A stretch of DNA of 64,000 bases. It comes from Fibrella aquatilis (GTDB lineage: Bacteria > Bacteroidota > Bacteroidia > Cytophagales > Spirosomataceae). Location of the stretch: NCBI RefSeq assembly GCF_017353255.1, contig NZ_JAFMYU010000002.1, forward strand, positions 398,897-462,896. Direction: 5' to 3'. Shown in pieces: positions 8,499 to 15,753 of the stretch. The notes under the pieces are model-generated. The model was not told the origin of the DNA and ran no database searches. It worked only from the letters and a program-made list of their open reading frames with translations. How positions within the stretch are numbered: position 1 is the first letter of the stretch; the number at the start of each line of letters is the position of its first letter. A program made the position numbers and the translations under genes.

Positions 8499-8634
8499 CG
8501 TGCTTACAATTGAAGAGTTATAATGTTTAAGTGCTGAAATATACTTTATTGTCATCATAGGATGACTTTTGCGTGTCAATCTTTTTTTAGATCACCCACA
8601 TTTGGCAGTTTTTTAAGGAACATCAGCTATTCAC

Positions 8635-9150
8635 ATGAGTTTCTATGATAACATCCGCATTGCTTCGGCTCAATTACCACTCACGCCAGCAGACGTTGAT
8701 CGGCTGGGGGTGGGCATGATTACGTTCCAGACAAAATCATTGGAGGATAAGTACGGGGTATATGACATTACGGGCGAGGGGTATCTGGAAACAGTAGCCG
8801 CTATGTCTGCTAGCGAATGGGAGAGCAAAACGCGCTGGCATGAAGTCCGCCTGGTCGATGCGCACGGGTATGTTGTATTCTACACGGTCGTTGATGATCA
8901 CTGGTTTTGCTTCAAAGCCCGCTTTCGGGAGGGGCGCATGACGGAGGTATTTAGGCTGGGCCACAGGCCCGAAGTGCATAGCCGCACCTGTACGTGGGAA
9001 CTGGAAATACCCCTTGACGAACTTAAACCGGCGTATGATGCGGAAGCAATTCGCTACGAACTGAGCCAATTAGATGCTCGCGAATGGGCGCACATGGAAA
9101 CGGAACTCGCTGATTTTGAGCAGCAGTTTCCGAACGAGGATTGTCAGTAG
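8635..9150 (+). CDS. Hypothetical protein
   Basis: A 171-residue soluble protein that I do not recognise. No signal peptide, membrane segment or catalytic motif is visible; the C-terminal third is acidic and helical. GC is intermediate between the AT-rich operon and the core genes. It starts 136 bp from the divergent QueC-partner gene, so the two share a promoter region, and it converges on the DUF2442 gene with a 7-bp overlap of the coding ends. Belonging to the defence locus is possible but unsupported beyond adjacency. Confidence 0.65.
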   Translation: MSFYDNIRIASAQLPLTPADVDRLGVGMITFQTKSLEDKYGVYDITGEGYLETVAAMSASEWESKTRWHEVRLVDAHGYVVFYTVVDDHWFCFKARFREGRMTEVFRLGHRPEVHSRTCTWELEIPLDELKPAYDAEAIRYELSQLDAREWAHMETELADFEQQFPNEDCQ

Positions 9151-9410
9151 ACAGCCGGGGCTATATACCCTTGGTGTAATTGGGTCACTGGAAAGATAAG
9201 ATCCCAGTCTTTTCCCCATACTACGTTGCCGCGTTCGATGCGGAAGCGTTTGAAATTGGCTAGTCGGCGATACTTATTGTGCTGAGGATGAGGGTGATCT
9301 AACAAAAAAGGTCCGAAGTCAACCGTTTGTGAAGTGCCATCAGAAAAAGTCAACTGTAGCCTGTGGTGGCCCGCATATTCGGCTTGGGTAACAGCTAACG
9401 TTCTCATCAT
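9144..9410 (-). CDS. DUF2442 domain-containing protein
   Basis: An 88-residue protein matching the small DUF2442 family: 'LQLTFSDGTSQTVDFGPFL', then 'RFRIERGNVVWGKDWDLIFP' near the end. These proteins are often found paired with DUF4160 proteins and have been suggested as antitoxin-like, but their role is unproven. The ATG at 9408-9410 is preferred to a longer frame from 9443 because it starts at the family's first conserved residues. No intact DUF4160 partner is visible upstream; the next 850 bp hold repeats and a transposase. Confidence 0.8.
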   Translation of the reverse strand: MMRTLAVTQAEYAGHHRLQLTFSDGTSQTVDFGPFLLDHPHPQHNKYRRLANFKRFRIERGNVVWGKDWDLIFPVTQLHQGYIAPAVY

Positions 9411-9951
9411 AGTGTTTCTATAATGACCGGGTGATGATGTCATTAAGGTAAATCATCCACGAATTTAAGCAGATTGGCGCGTCTGTCGGCTGAGATAGTA
9501 GAGGAGAGAGCATGCGTATCAATCTTGTGCAGCTGTGGATTTCGTATGGGTTTGATAGCGTAGCGTTGAGAAATGGCCTAGACCAATCCTGTATATCCTG
9601 GCTGCACAACACAATGCTAGTCAGGTGGCGTACCTACGGCACGCGGGAACGGGGAAGCCTAATCTTACAGCTACCGACGCTACGCTATTACATCCCTACG
9701 GGATAGGCAGTTACACAAGATTGACGCACCTGTAGAAAGGATGATTCGCAGACGATTAGCCGTACGTGCTCTCCCGGCGGAATAGCGTACCGTCAGCAAA
9801 TCAAGCCGCCGTTGGTGTGCCTGCTCCAGGTCCAATCGGGACATCATAGCGCAGCGTCGGTAGAAAGGGGTAGACGTTCACGCTCCCATTGTCCCATCGG
9901 GACAAAACAGCGTCAGCGTCGGTAGATAGGGGGATGGATTGTGACGTTTCC

Positions 9952-9997
9952 CAGCGTGCCGTAGGTACGCAACCTGTAGCGTACCTACGGCACGCTG
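9952..9997. repeat. 19-bp perfect hairpin within the REP cluster
   Basis: Arms 9952-9970 and 9979-9997 (cagcgtgccgtaggtacgc and complement) are perfect with an 8-base loop. A single-arm copy (cgtacctacggcacgcg) occurs at about 9628-9645. It differs from the REP unit and may be a second repeat family. Confidence 0.8.
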
Positions 9998-10264
9998 TGG
10001 ATGTAAGGGCGATTTGGGAATACTACCGACGCTGCGCTGTTACATCCCTACGGGATACCGATCTACGCTATTTTATCCCTACGGAATAGGTAGTTACACA
10101 AGGTTCACGCACAAGGAAGAAGGATAAACCGTGGACGATCGGTCGCACACCCTGTCCCATCGGGACATCATAGCGCAGCGTCGGTAGAAGGGGGTTGGCG
10201 TTCACATCCCCATCGTCCCAGCGGGACGAGATAGCGTAGCGTCGGTAGGGTTAAGGGCGGGGCG

Positions 10265-10726
10265 TTAATCGAGGGGTTTAAACAGAAATTGCTCGTCATA
10301 ATCGATGCCGAAAATGTCCAGGAAACGGCGGTATTCGTCCAGGAAGGTGCGGGTTTGGTGGTGTTGCTCCTGATTGTCGATGTATTGAATCAGCGCGGGT
10401 AATTGGCTTTTGCCGTACGAAAACGCGCCGTAGCCTTCCTGCCAGGCAAACTGGCTGCGGGTCATTCGCTTTTCGTTGATCCATTTCGATGAGCTTTGTT
10501 TGAGTTGCTGCATCAGATCAGACAGCGATTGGGTGGGGCGCATCCCGATCAGGATGTGGATGTGGTCGGGCATGCCGTTGATGGCAATCAGTTTGTGATT
10601 GTAGTGCTGGATTATGCCCGTCATGTAGTTGTAGAGTTCGTATTTCCAGGTGGGCGAAATGACGGCGGCGCGGTATTTAACGGCGAAAACGAGTTGCAAA
10701 TGGATTTGGGTGTAGATGTTGGGCAT
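10265..10726 (-). CDS. Y1 (HUH) transposase, REP-associated (RAYT-like) / IS200-like
   Basis: A 153-residue single-strand DNA transposase. The HUH motif is H55-I-H57 within 'GMPDHIHILIG', and the nucleophile candidate is Y115 in 'LIQYIDNQEQHH'. Other family marks are 'QLVFAVKYR' at the N-terminus and 'WQEGYGAFSYG' (95-105). I chose the ATG at 10724-10726, which gives the usual N-terminus; the frame extends to 10768 through a REP palindrome. No second IS605-type gene and no clear element ends are seen. The surrounding palindromes favour a domesticated RAYT over an active IS200 copy, but the family alone does not settle this. Confidence 0.88.
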   Translation of the reverse strand: MPNIYTQIHLQLVFAVKYRAAVISPTWKYELYNYMTGIIQHYNHKLIAINGMPDHIHILIGMRPTQSLSDLMQQLKQSSSKWINEKRMTRSQFAWQEGYGAFSYGKSQLPALIQYIDNQEQHHQTRTFLDEYRRFLDIFGIDYDEQFLFKPLD

Positions 10727-10963
10727 GACGGTGGTTGCGGTGGTGTTGTCCCATACGGGACAATGCAATGATAGGGAATGATGCGGTTTCGGTTGCGTTT
10801 GCTACCGACGCTGCGCTGTGTCGTCCCGCTGGGACGGTGAGGCTAACGCCCGTGCCTTTGGTTGACGTGAATTTTTCGCGAAACCGGAATCTGTTGTGGC
10901 GGGATTTAAACAGATGGGCGGGTTGGTGGTCTAATGGGGGTATCAACCAAACAGACTTCGGTT

Positions 10964-11230
10964 ATGAAAACGCTTACGATTGATCTGAAATCATTCTGCC
11001 TGGGTATCCTCGCCCTGGGCGCATTACTGGTGTTGGTCAATTTCAAACCGGCGGGCCAACCCGCCCCGCCCACCGACGAGGTTCGCCGGTATCAGGTCGT
11101 GACGGGTGAACGCGGGGTGACCATCCTCGACACGAAAACCGGGCGATTTATTGTGGACCCCTACGGCTTCTCGAACCCCCGCTGGACAAAAGGCGATTTC
11201 GAGGAGATACACGCCCGGCCCTCGAAATGA
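10964..11230 (+). CDS. Small exported or membrane-anchored protein, unknown
   Basis: 88 residues: a short basic start, a hydrophobic segment (about residues 8-27, 'FCLGILALGALLVLVNF'), a proline-rich spacer, and a small soluble tail with 'YQVVTGERGVTILDTKTGRF'. That layout indicates an N-terminal signal anchor with the tail outside the cytoplasm. I do not recognise the family. The ATG at 10964 is preferred to one at 10934 because the hydrophobic segment follows directly. It converges on the kinase gene with a 36-bp gap. Confidence 0.65.
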   Translation: MKTLTIDLKSFCLGILALGALLVLVNFKPAGQPAPPTDEVRRYQVVTGERGVTILDTKTGRFIVDPYGFSNPRWTKGDFEEIHARPSK

Positions 11231-11266
11231 CGTGACAGAAGTTATGGATGACTACGGTTAGCTTCC

Positions 11267-12226
11267 TCAGAAGTCGCCGTAGTCTACCTGGAGGCAGGTG
11301 AGGCCGAGGTCGCGGCGCCAGAGCGAGACGACCTGGTCGCGGTCGTCCAGGACCAGTTCTACGAAATAACGGCCCCGGATGTGGGCGTCGAACAGCTCGC
11401 GTTTCACGATGGCGTCTTTGCGCATGTCGTTTTGTTTGCGCATAAACAGTTGATAATCAGCCGTTTCCTGCCAGCCAAAATGCCGCTCCAGCCACGCCAC
11501 GGTCTCGGCGCGGGCGGCACCGTCTCGGCCCGACATGAACACCACCGCACAGCCCGCCGCCCGCATGGCCCGCACCACACCCATGACGGGCAGGTTCGGT
11601 TTGTCGCGCCCCACGTTAGTCCAGTCGAAGGGGGAGCGGTCGTGGATTTTGGCCACCGTACCGTCAATATCCACCAAAATGCATTTGGGCAGGGCGGCAT
11701 CCTGCGCCAGCGGGTCGGCGGTGGGGTGGGGGCGGGGGTAGGTCAGGCGTTGCGAGAAATCCATGTTTTTCCGCAGCAGTTGCAACCGGCTGTGCTGCTC
11801 CCGAATCACGGTTTCGCCCACCACGTCGGGCCGTTGCCGGTCCCGCTCAATGGCGGTGGTCAGGGGCACGTCGAACACCTGAAACGACACGTCCACGGGC
11901 CGTTTGGCCGTAGCCTGCGCTTCAGCCAGTTTCAGCACCTCGTTGATGGACTTTTGCCGGAGGTGCGTATTGTCGAGCACCACGTTCCAGCCACCGTCGA
12001 GGGCGGCTTTCAGGGCCGCGTCGAGCAGCGCGGTCACCAGGCGCTCGATCCGGTTTTTGGGTTTGTCGTCCCATGTCCAGTACTCGCCCAGCGATACAGG
12101 AATGAGGCTCCGGCGCAGGTCGTCGCGGTTGAGGCGCAGGTAAGAAGGGTTGTCGCGCACAAACTGCCGCGCAAACGTCGATTTACCAGCGCCGCTGATA
12201 CCGATGAGGAGAAGGAGGTGGGGCAT
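11267..12226 (-). CDS. Polynucleotide 5'-kinase / 3'-phosphatase (T4 Pnk-like)
   Basis: A 319-residue bifunctional RNA end-healing enzyme. The N-terminal P-loop kinase has GISGAGKS at 9-16 and 'RLNRDD' (31-36), the counterpart of the T4 Pnk acceptor-site motif with D35. The C-terminal HAD phosphatase has DIDGT at 186-190 and 'FMSGRDG' downstream. Together they add a 5' phosphate and remove 3' or 2',3'-cyclic phosphate so that a ligase can seal the break. The RNA ligase gene just upstream on the same strand (221-bp gap with two hairpins) is the expected partner. Domain order is that of T4 Pnk. Confidence 0.92.
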   Translation of the reverse strand: MPHLLLLIGISGAGKSTFARQFVRDNPSYLRLNRDDLRRSLIPVSLGEYWTWDDKPKNRIERLVTALLDAALKAALDGGWNVVLDNTHLRQKSINEVLKLAEAQATAKRPVDVSFQVFDVPLTTAIERDRQRPDVVGETVIREQHSRLQLLRKNMDFSQRLTYPRPHPTADPLAQDAALPKCILVDIDGTVAKIHDRSPFDWTNVGRDKPNLPVMGVVRAMRAAGCAVVFMSGRDGAARAETVAWLERHFGWQETADYQLFMRKQNDMRKDAIVKRELFDAHIRGRYFVELVLDDRDQVVSLWRRDLGLTCLQVDYGDF

Positions 12227-12287
12227 AAAAGTCGTAAGTCTGAAGAAGTCGTAAGTCGTAAGTCGGCTGGCGCGAGCATTTCCCGCA

Positions 12288-12380
12288 CCCTGGCCTGTGT
12301 CTCCACAGGCCTACTCCTGCGTAAGCCATCCGGGCCAGTCGGCTGACGCGAGCGTAGGCCTGTGGAGACACAGGCCAGGG
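12288..12380. repeat. 27-bp perfect inverted repeat with self-palindromic arms
   Basis: Arms 12288-12314 and 12354-12380 are perfect reverse complements. Each arm contains its own palindrome (ggcctgtgtctccacaggcc), so the DNA or RNA could form one long hairpin or two short ones. Directly repeated gtcggctgRcgcgagc words at 12262-12277 and 12338-12353 add a second layer. It lies between the RNA ligase stop and the kinase start, upstream of the kinase. Confidence 0.85.
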
Positions 12381-12384
12381 GGAC

Positions 12385-12442
12385 GGAAAGTGCTAAGTCT
12401 GGAAAGCCTATGCTATACGACTTTCCAGACTTAGCACTTTCC
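12385..12442 (-). terminator. 22-bp perfect hairpin after the RNA ligase gene
   Basis: Arms 12385-12406 and 12421-12442 (ggaaagtgctaagtctgg... and complement) are perfect with a 14-base loop. The hairpin begins 4 bases after the RNA ligase stop codon, so attenuation or termination before the kinase gene is likely. There is no U-tract. Confidence 0.7.
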
Positions 12443-12446
12443 AGAC

Positions 12447-13502
12447 TCAGGACTCTTTGTTCATAAACGGCCGTTCGTAGGGGGGGCGGAGGAGTTTCCA
12501 GATCGTGGAGGAGTAGTCGCGGTTGTCGAGCATCAAAAATAACACGGCGGGGTAACGTTGCGTCTGGAAATAGAGGGCGGTTTCTTTTCGTGATTCACGC
12601 ACCTGGAAAGCAAACCAGCAGTCGGCTTCGATGGCTTCATACTGAGCGGTAAAATTGGCCACGGTGGCTTTCACCCAGTCGTAAAACTCGTCAGGAACGC
12701 GCTCCAGGATGGCGTCGAACGGCTGGTTGGTGGCCAGGTATTCCCAGATGTTGCGCGACGAAATCTGGGTCAGAATCCGGTGCAGGCGCACGTATTCGGC
12801 CATTTTCACCTTCACCCGGAACCCCGACGCAAACCGGATCACAAAGCCCTCTTCGTTGTCTAGTTGCACCGCCCGGATGGCCGCCAGGTCGGTGTAGCCG
12901 TCGAACCGGCGCACGAGCGGGAAGCCAATGTCGGGCAGGTCGGCGTGGTCGGCTCCGGTGGCGGTGTCGATGACACCCAGCAACACGAGTGCCTCGCGGT
13001 CGCCGTAGTCTACCACAATGCGGTTTTCGGGGTAGATGATCTCGAACAAATACGTCTTCGTGGGGTCGAGGCGGGGCAGCACGTGGGCATAGCGCGTATG
13101 CAGCAGGTGGGTGGCGCGTTGGGCCTGCTCGCTCATAAACGACCCCCGCGAGGCAATGTGGGGCATTCCGTCGTGCCAGTACAAAATCCCCAGCGACCCG
13201 TCGAGCTTTTCGTAGGCCACAAAGGGTTCGGGGCCGTCGGTCGTTACGGGGGGTGTCCACTCCGGGCCGTGCTCGTCGAGGTTAAAGAATTTGCCGAAAG
13301 GCCGCGCCACCACCTGCCCCTGCCCGTTCAGGATGAGGCCCCGGCAAGCCAGCGTGTGCTCGTCCCAAACGCCCTCATACTGCGCCTGAGCGGTGTAGTT
13401 CAGGATGTATAACTCGGCGGTGGGGTGCTGACGAACCATCACGTAGCCATTAGCAATGTGCTGACGGAGAGCGGGTTGCAACGTGTTGATGAAGGAAGTC
13501 AT
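12447..13502 (-). CDS. RNA ligase, T4 Rnl1 family
   Basis: A 351-residue ATP-dependent RNA ligase. The adenylated lysine motif is K99-L-D-G at residues 99-102, the same position as the catalytic K99 of T4 Rnl1. 'ASRGSF' (motif III region) and 'NEEGFVIRF' (motif IV) follow, and 'FRVKVKMAEYVRLH' gives motif V. Rnl1 repairs tRNA anticodon-loop breaks made by toxins such as PrrC after Pnk has healed the ends. The adjacent Pnk-like gene and a Ro60 gene make RNA repair or turnover the probable role here. The start ATG 13500-13502 is followed by an Rnl1-like N-terminus. An 11-bp inverted repeat sits just upstream. Confidence 0.92.
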   Translation of the reverse strand: MTSFINTLQPALRQHIANGYVMVRQHPTAELYILNYTAQAQYEGVWDEHTLACRGLILNGQGQVVARPFGKFFNLDEHGPEWTPPVTTDGPEPFVAYEKLDGSLGILYWHDGMPHIASRGSFMSEQAQRATHLLHTRYAHVLPRLDPTKTYLFEIIYPENRIVVDYGDREALVLLGVIDTATGADHADLPDIGFPLVRRFDGYTDLAAIRAVQLDNEEGFVIRFASGFRVKVKMAEYVRLHRILTQISSRNIWEYLATNQPFDAILERVPDEFYDWVKATVANFTAQYEAIEADCWFAFQVRESRKETALYFQTQRYPAVLFLMLDNRDYSSTIWKLLRPPYERPFMNKES

Positions 13503-13823
13503 GGTTGTAATAAACCTATAAGGTTGAAAAACGGGGGCGCCTAGTCCTTATAGGTTGGAGGAACAGATTGAAGGAAAAGCCAGGCAACGGGCGGGCCGGG
13601 TGTTTAGTCGTTTACAGCGAAGTAACCGCAGCGGCGGACCGTCCGGACCTACGGCACTGGCAAAAGAAAACAGGGCAATGGGCGAAAAGAGACTATAAAT
13701 CTGCGCTCTGTATTGAGCTACGCCGGCTTTCACCAACGGTGGGCCTGGCTACCCACAACCTCAGAATCCCGAAGTAACGCTTTTCTACGGCACCTGTAGT
13801 ATGATTATCAATGGATTAGCTAC
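13503..13823 (-). other. Gene-free gap between Ro60 and RNA ligase, with a tRNA-like segment
   Basis: About 320 bp without a supportable gene. An inverted repeat (aacctataagg, 13513-13523 / 13546-13556) lies just upstream of the ligase start. On the minus strand, 13727 down to 13680 reads like the 5' half of a tRNA ('GGCGTAGCTCAA...GAGCGC' and an anticodon-arm-like segment), but no T-arm is found. Position downstream of a Ro60 gene invites comparison with tRNA-mimicking YrlA Y RNAs; the missing T-arm speaks against it. The intergenic 19-mer aaccgcagcggcggaccgt is at 13624-13642. Confidence 0.35.
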
Positions 13824-13858
13824 GTTGTGAAAGGGATGAGGCAAACCCCTTTCACAAC
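13824..13858 (-). terminator. 12-bp hairpin at the Ro60 stop codon
   Basis: Arms 13824-13835 and 13847-13858 (gttgtgaaaggg and complement) are perfect with an 11-base loop. The right arm includes the last codons of the TROVE gene. A terminator role is inferred from position. Confidence 0.6.
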
Positions 13859-15447
13859 GCCACCGCATCAATCGCGTCGAGTGCTGTCTGGCCGTTTTCG
13901 GCGGCAACAATCAGCGCGAACAGCTTATCGCTCCAGCCGCTGATGGTATAGATCCCATCGGTGGCCATCGTGTTGCCGTAGCCTTTCAGATCAACGCTAA
14001 ACGTTTTCACTTCGGGGTTGATGGTGCGGTACTGCGCAAACAGCTTGTCGAAGTCATCGGCCCGGCGCCCGCGTTGGCCATACCAGTTGCACGACCGGCC
14101 AATTTGACAATCGGAAAAGATCACGATCCGGTCTACGATTTCGCGCGACTTGATCAGCTTTTCCAGCATGACAAAAATACCTTCTTCGGTGGCCCCGCCG
14201 CACTTACCTGCCTCGCGGCTGATGCGGTCGAAGTTATTGAAAAGCGTGGCCGACCGGCTCAGCTGGGGTGTAATCAGCCGTTCGCCAAACAAACCCAGCA
14301 GGGTGCTTTCGGCGCGGGTCCAGTAGAGCACGGCAAACAGATTGGCAATGTCGGCCGTGGTGCGGCGGCTCATGGCCGACACTGCCGACCGTCCCCCTAC
14401 GTCGCCAAACATGCTACCCGAATTATCGGACAAGATCAGCGTTTTCCCCGCCGCAATGGGCAGGTATGCCACTGACTGCACCAAGGCCTTTTCCAACGCC
14501 TGAATCAGCTTTTTAACGGCCCATTGCGCGTTGCCAAACAGGTAAAACACGCTTTTTTGGGTAGCTACTGCTTTCAATTCTGCATAGGCCGACAGGTAGC
14601 GGAACGGTAATTGTTTCGCCTGCTGCACGGCCCGCTCATGGGTAATCAAGGCGCAAACCTTATCGATATGAGCCATGTCGATGTTGGCTTCCAGCATGTT
14701 CCGCAGGTTACGAAGCATGGCCATGTAGCCCAGCTTATGGCTGTCGATCAACTCGTGCCATTTGGTACGCACGGCTAACTGCTTTTCTTTCTCCGAACCA
14801 AACGCCTGCTGTCCTAACGCGCTCAACTCGGTTTCCCAGGTATAAGGCGTCGATAGCGTCCGGCTGGCCAATTGGTCAAAAATCGCCTGCTGCGCTTCAT
14901 CTTTGGCTTTGGGGTGGACCAGAAACAGGGCATCTCGTAGCTGAACCGCCGTTTTCCGCTCGTACTTGGCAAATTGGTAGGCGTCGAACCGGTTGAAGGC
15001 CAGGGCCAGTCCTTTTTGAAGTTGTTTCGAGAGGCGGTTCAGCTTTTTAGCACCGGTACGGGCGTTGGCTAATTGGTAGTAGGCCAATAGTTCGCTGATT
15101 TCATCGGGGCGTTGTACCACACGGGCAATTGTCCGGCTTACCAGATCATCGCCATTATGGATTCTTGCCAGTTCGCCCACCAGCACCAAAGGCACCGAAC
15201 GCAGGTACATAGCTTCGCGGGCATAGACCGCCAGCCGAGCTACAAACAGCGGATCGACTTCGCCCACCAGCAACTGAATCAGCGCCAGCCGGTCATCTGC
15301 TTTCTGGTAGTATGAGTCAGCCAGCATGGTGGTTGTCACGGCGGTGTACAGTTCCATTTCTGCCGACAGCGTATAGGCTTTTGCCCCCATGTGGTTGAGG
15401 GTTGTAGCGTCGGCATGGTCTGCTGTGTTGGTGGTGTTGAAACGCAT
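13852..15447 (-). CDS. Ro60-like TROVE / vWA domain RNA-binding protein (Rsr)
   Basis: A 531-residue ring-shaped RNA-binding protein of the Ro autoantigen family. Residues 30-320 form the HEAT-repeat TROVE ring ('YYQKADDRLALIQLL', 'AVYAREAMYLRSVPLVLVGELA'). The C-terminal vWA domain carries the MIDAS motif DNSGS at 341-345 and a distal metal aspartate in 'IFSDCQIG'. Bacterial Ro proteins bind Y RNAs and help exonucleases degrade or proofread RNA, especially after stress. Here it heads the minus-strand RNA-repair genes and is divergent from a WYL regulator (306-bp gap), which suggests control by that regulator. The length is typical. Confidence 0.93.
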   Translation of the reverse strand: MRFNTTNTADHADATTLNHMGAKAYTLSAEMELYTAVTTTMLADSYYQKADDRLALIQLLVGEVDPLFVARLAVYAREAMYLRSVPLVLVGELARIHNGDDLVSRTIARVVQRPDEISELLAYYQLANARTGAKKLNRLSKQLQKGLALAFNRFDAYQFAKYERKTAVQLRDALFLVHPKAKDEAQQAIFDQLASRTLSTPYTWETELSALGQQAFGSEKEKQLAVRTKWHELIDSHKLGYMAMLRNLRNMLEANIDMAHIDKVCALITHERAVQQAKQLPFRYLSAYAELKAVATQKSVFYLFGNAQWAVKKLIQALEKALVQSVAYLPIAAGKTLILSDNSGSMFGDVGGRSAVSAMSRRTTADIANLFAVLYWTRAESTLLGLFGERLITPQLSRSATLFNNFDRISREAGKCGGATEEGIFVMLEKLIKSREIVDRIVIFSDCQIGRSCNWYGQRGRRADDFDKLFAQYRTINPEVKTFSVDLKGYGNTMATDGIYTISGWSDKLFALIVAAENGQTALDAIDAVAL

Positions 15448-15600
15448 TGTCGTGGTTGCCGCCGGTGCTGTTCCCCGTTCGACATGACAAAGGTTTTACC
15501 CACCTGCGCAGTGTATTTGCGCAGTTGAAAAAAAGTGCAATTATTTTTGGCGACGACTGCCTATTTTCGGGGGAGTTACTGTGCCGCATTGCTAACGCTA

Positions 15601-15718
15601 ATGGCTGACGCGCGGCCCTTCGACAGGCTCAGGGTGACAGGCAAATAAGAGCAATCTCAACGAGTTGAATCAAGGTGGTTGTCACCCTGAGCCTGTCGAA
15701 GGGCCACGCGTCAGCCAT
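15601..15718. repeat. 39-bp inverted repeat in the Ro60/WYL divergent region
   Basis: Arms 15601-15639 and 15680-15718 pair over 39 bp with one mismatch; the loop is 40 bases. The arms start with atggctgacgcg, a loop-proximal word found in several other hairpins of this window, and include the cccttcgacaggctcagg sequence, which from memory recurs as an intergenic repeat in many genomes. It occupies the only intergenic space available for both divergent promoters, 36 bp from the WYL start. Confidence 0.85.
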
Positions 15719-15753
15719 ATGACCAGCCACAATCCAGATTAACTACCCACCCT

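Larger units (their letters stand above)
9671..10835. repeat. Cluster of REP-like palindromic repeats around a Y1 transposase
   Basis: A unit of about 34 bp made of a short palindrome (gtcccatcgggac type) followed by a conserved tail (tagcgcagcgtcggtag) occurs repeatedly. Forward copies are at 9830-9863, 9891-9925, 10154-10187 and 10215-10248. Reverse copies are at 9671-9704, 10023-10056, 10060-10087 (degenerate) and 10802-10835. A core-only copy is at 10748-10761. Copies lie on both sides of the RAYT-like gene. The 850-bp stretch from 9411 to 10264 contains no gene I can support, only these repeats and one longer hairpin. This is the standard arrangement of REP sequences mobilised by a RAYT. 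Confidence 0.85.

Noticed and set aside
9418..9612. Partner (DUF4160-like) gene for DUF2442
   Set aside because: No family motifs could be read in any frame; left as non-coding.
9411..10264. CRISPR array
   Set aside because: Repeats are palindromic, in both orientations, with irregular spacing and no cas genes; REP-like instead.
10265..10726. Complete IS200/IS605 element
   Set aside because: No orfB and no recognisable left/right ends; REP-like copies surround the gene instead.
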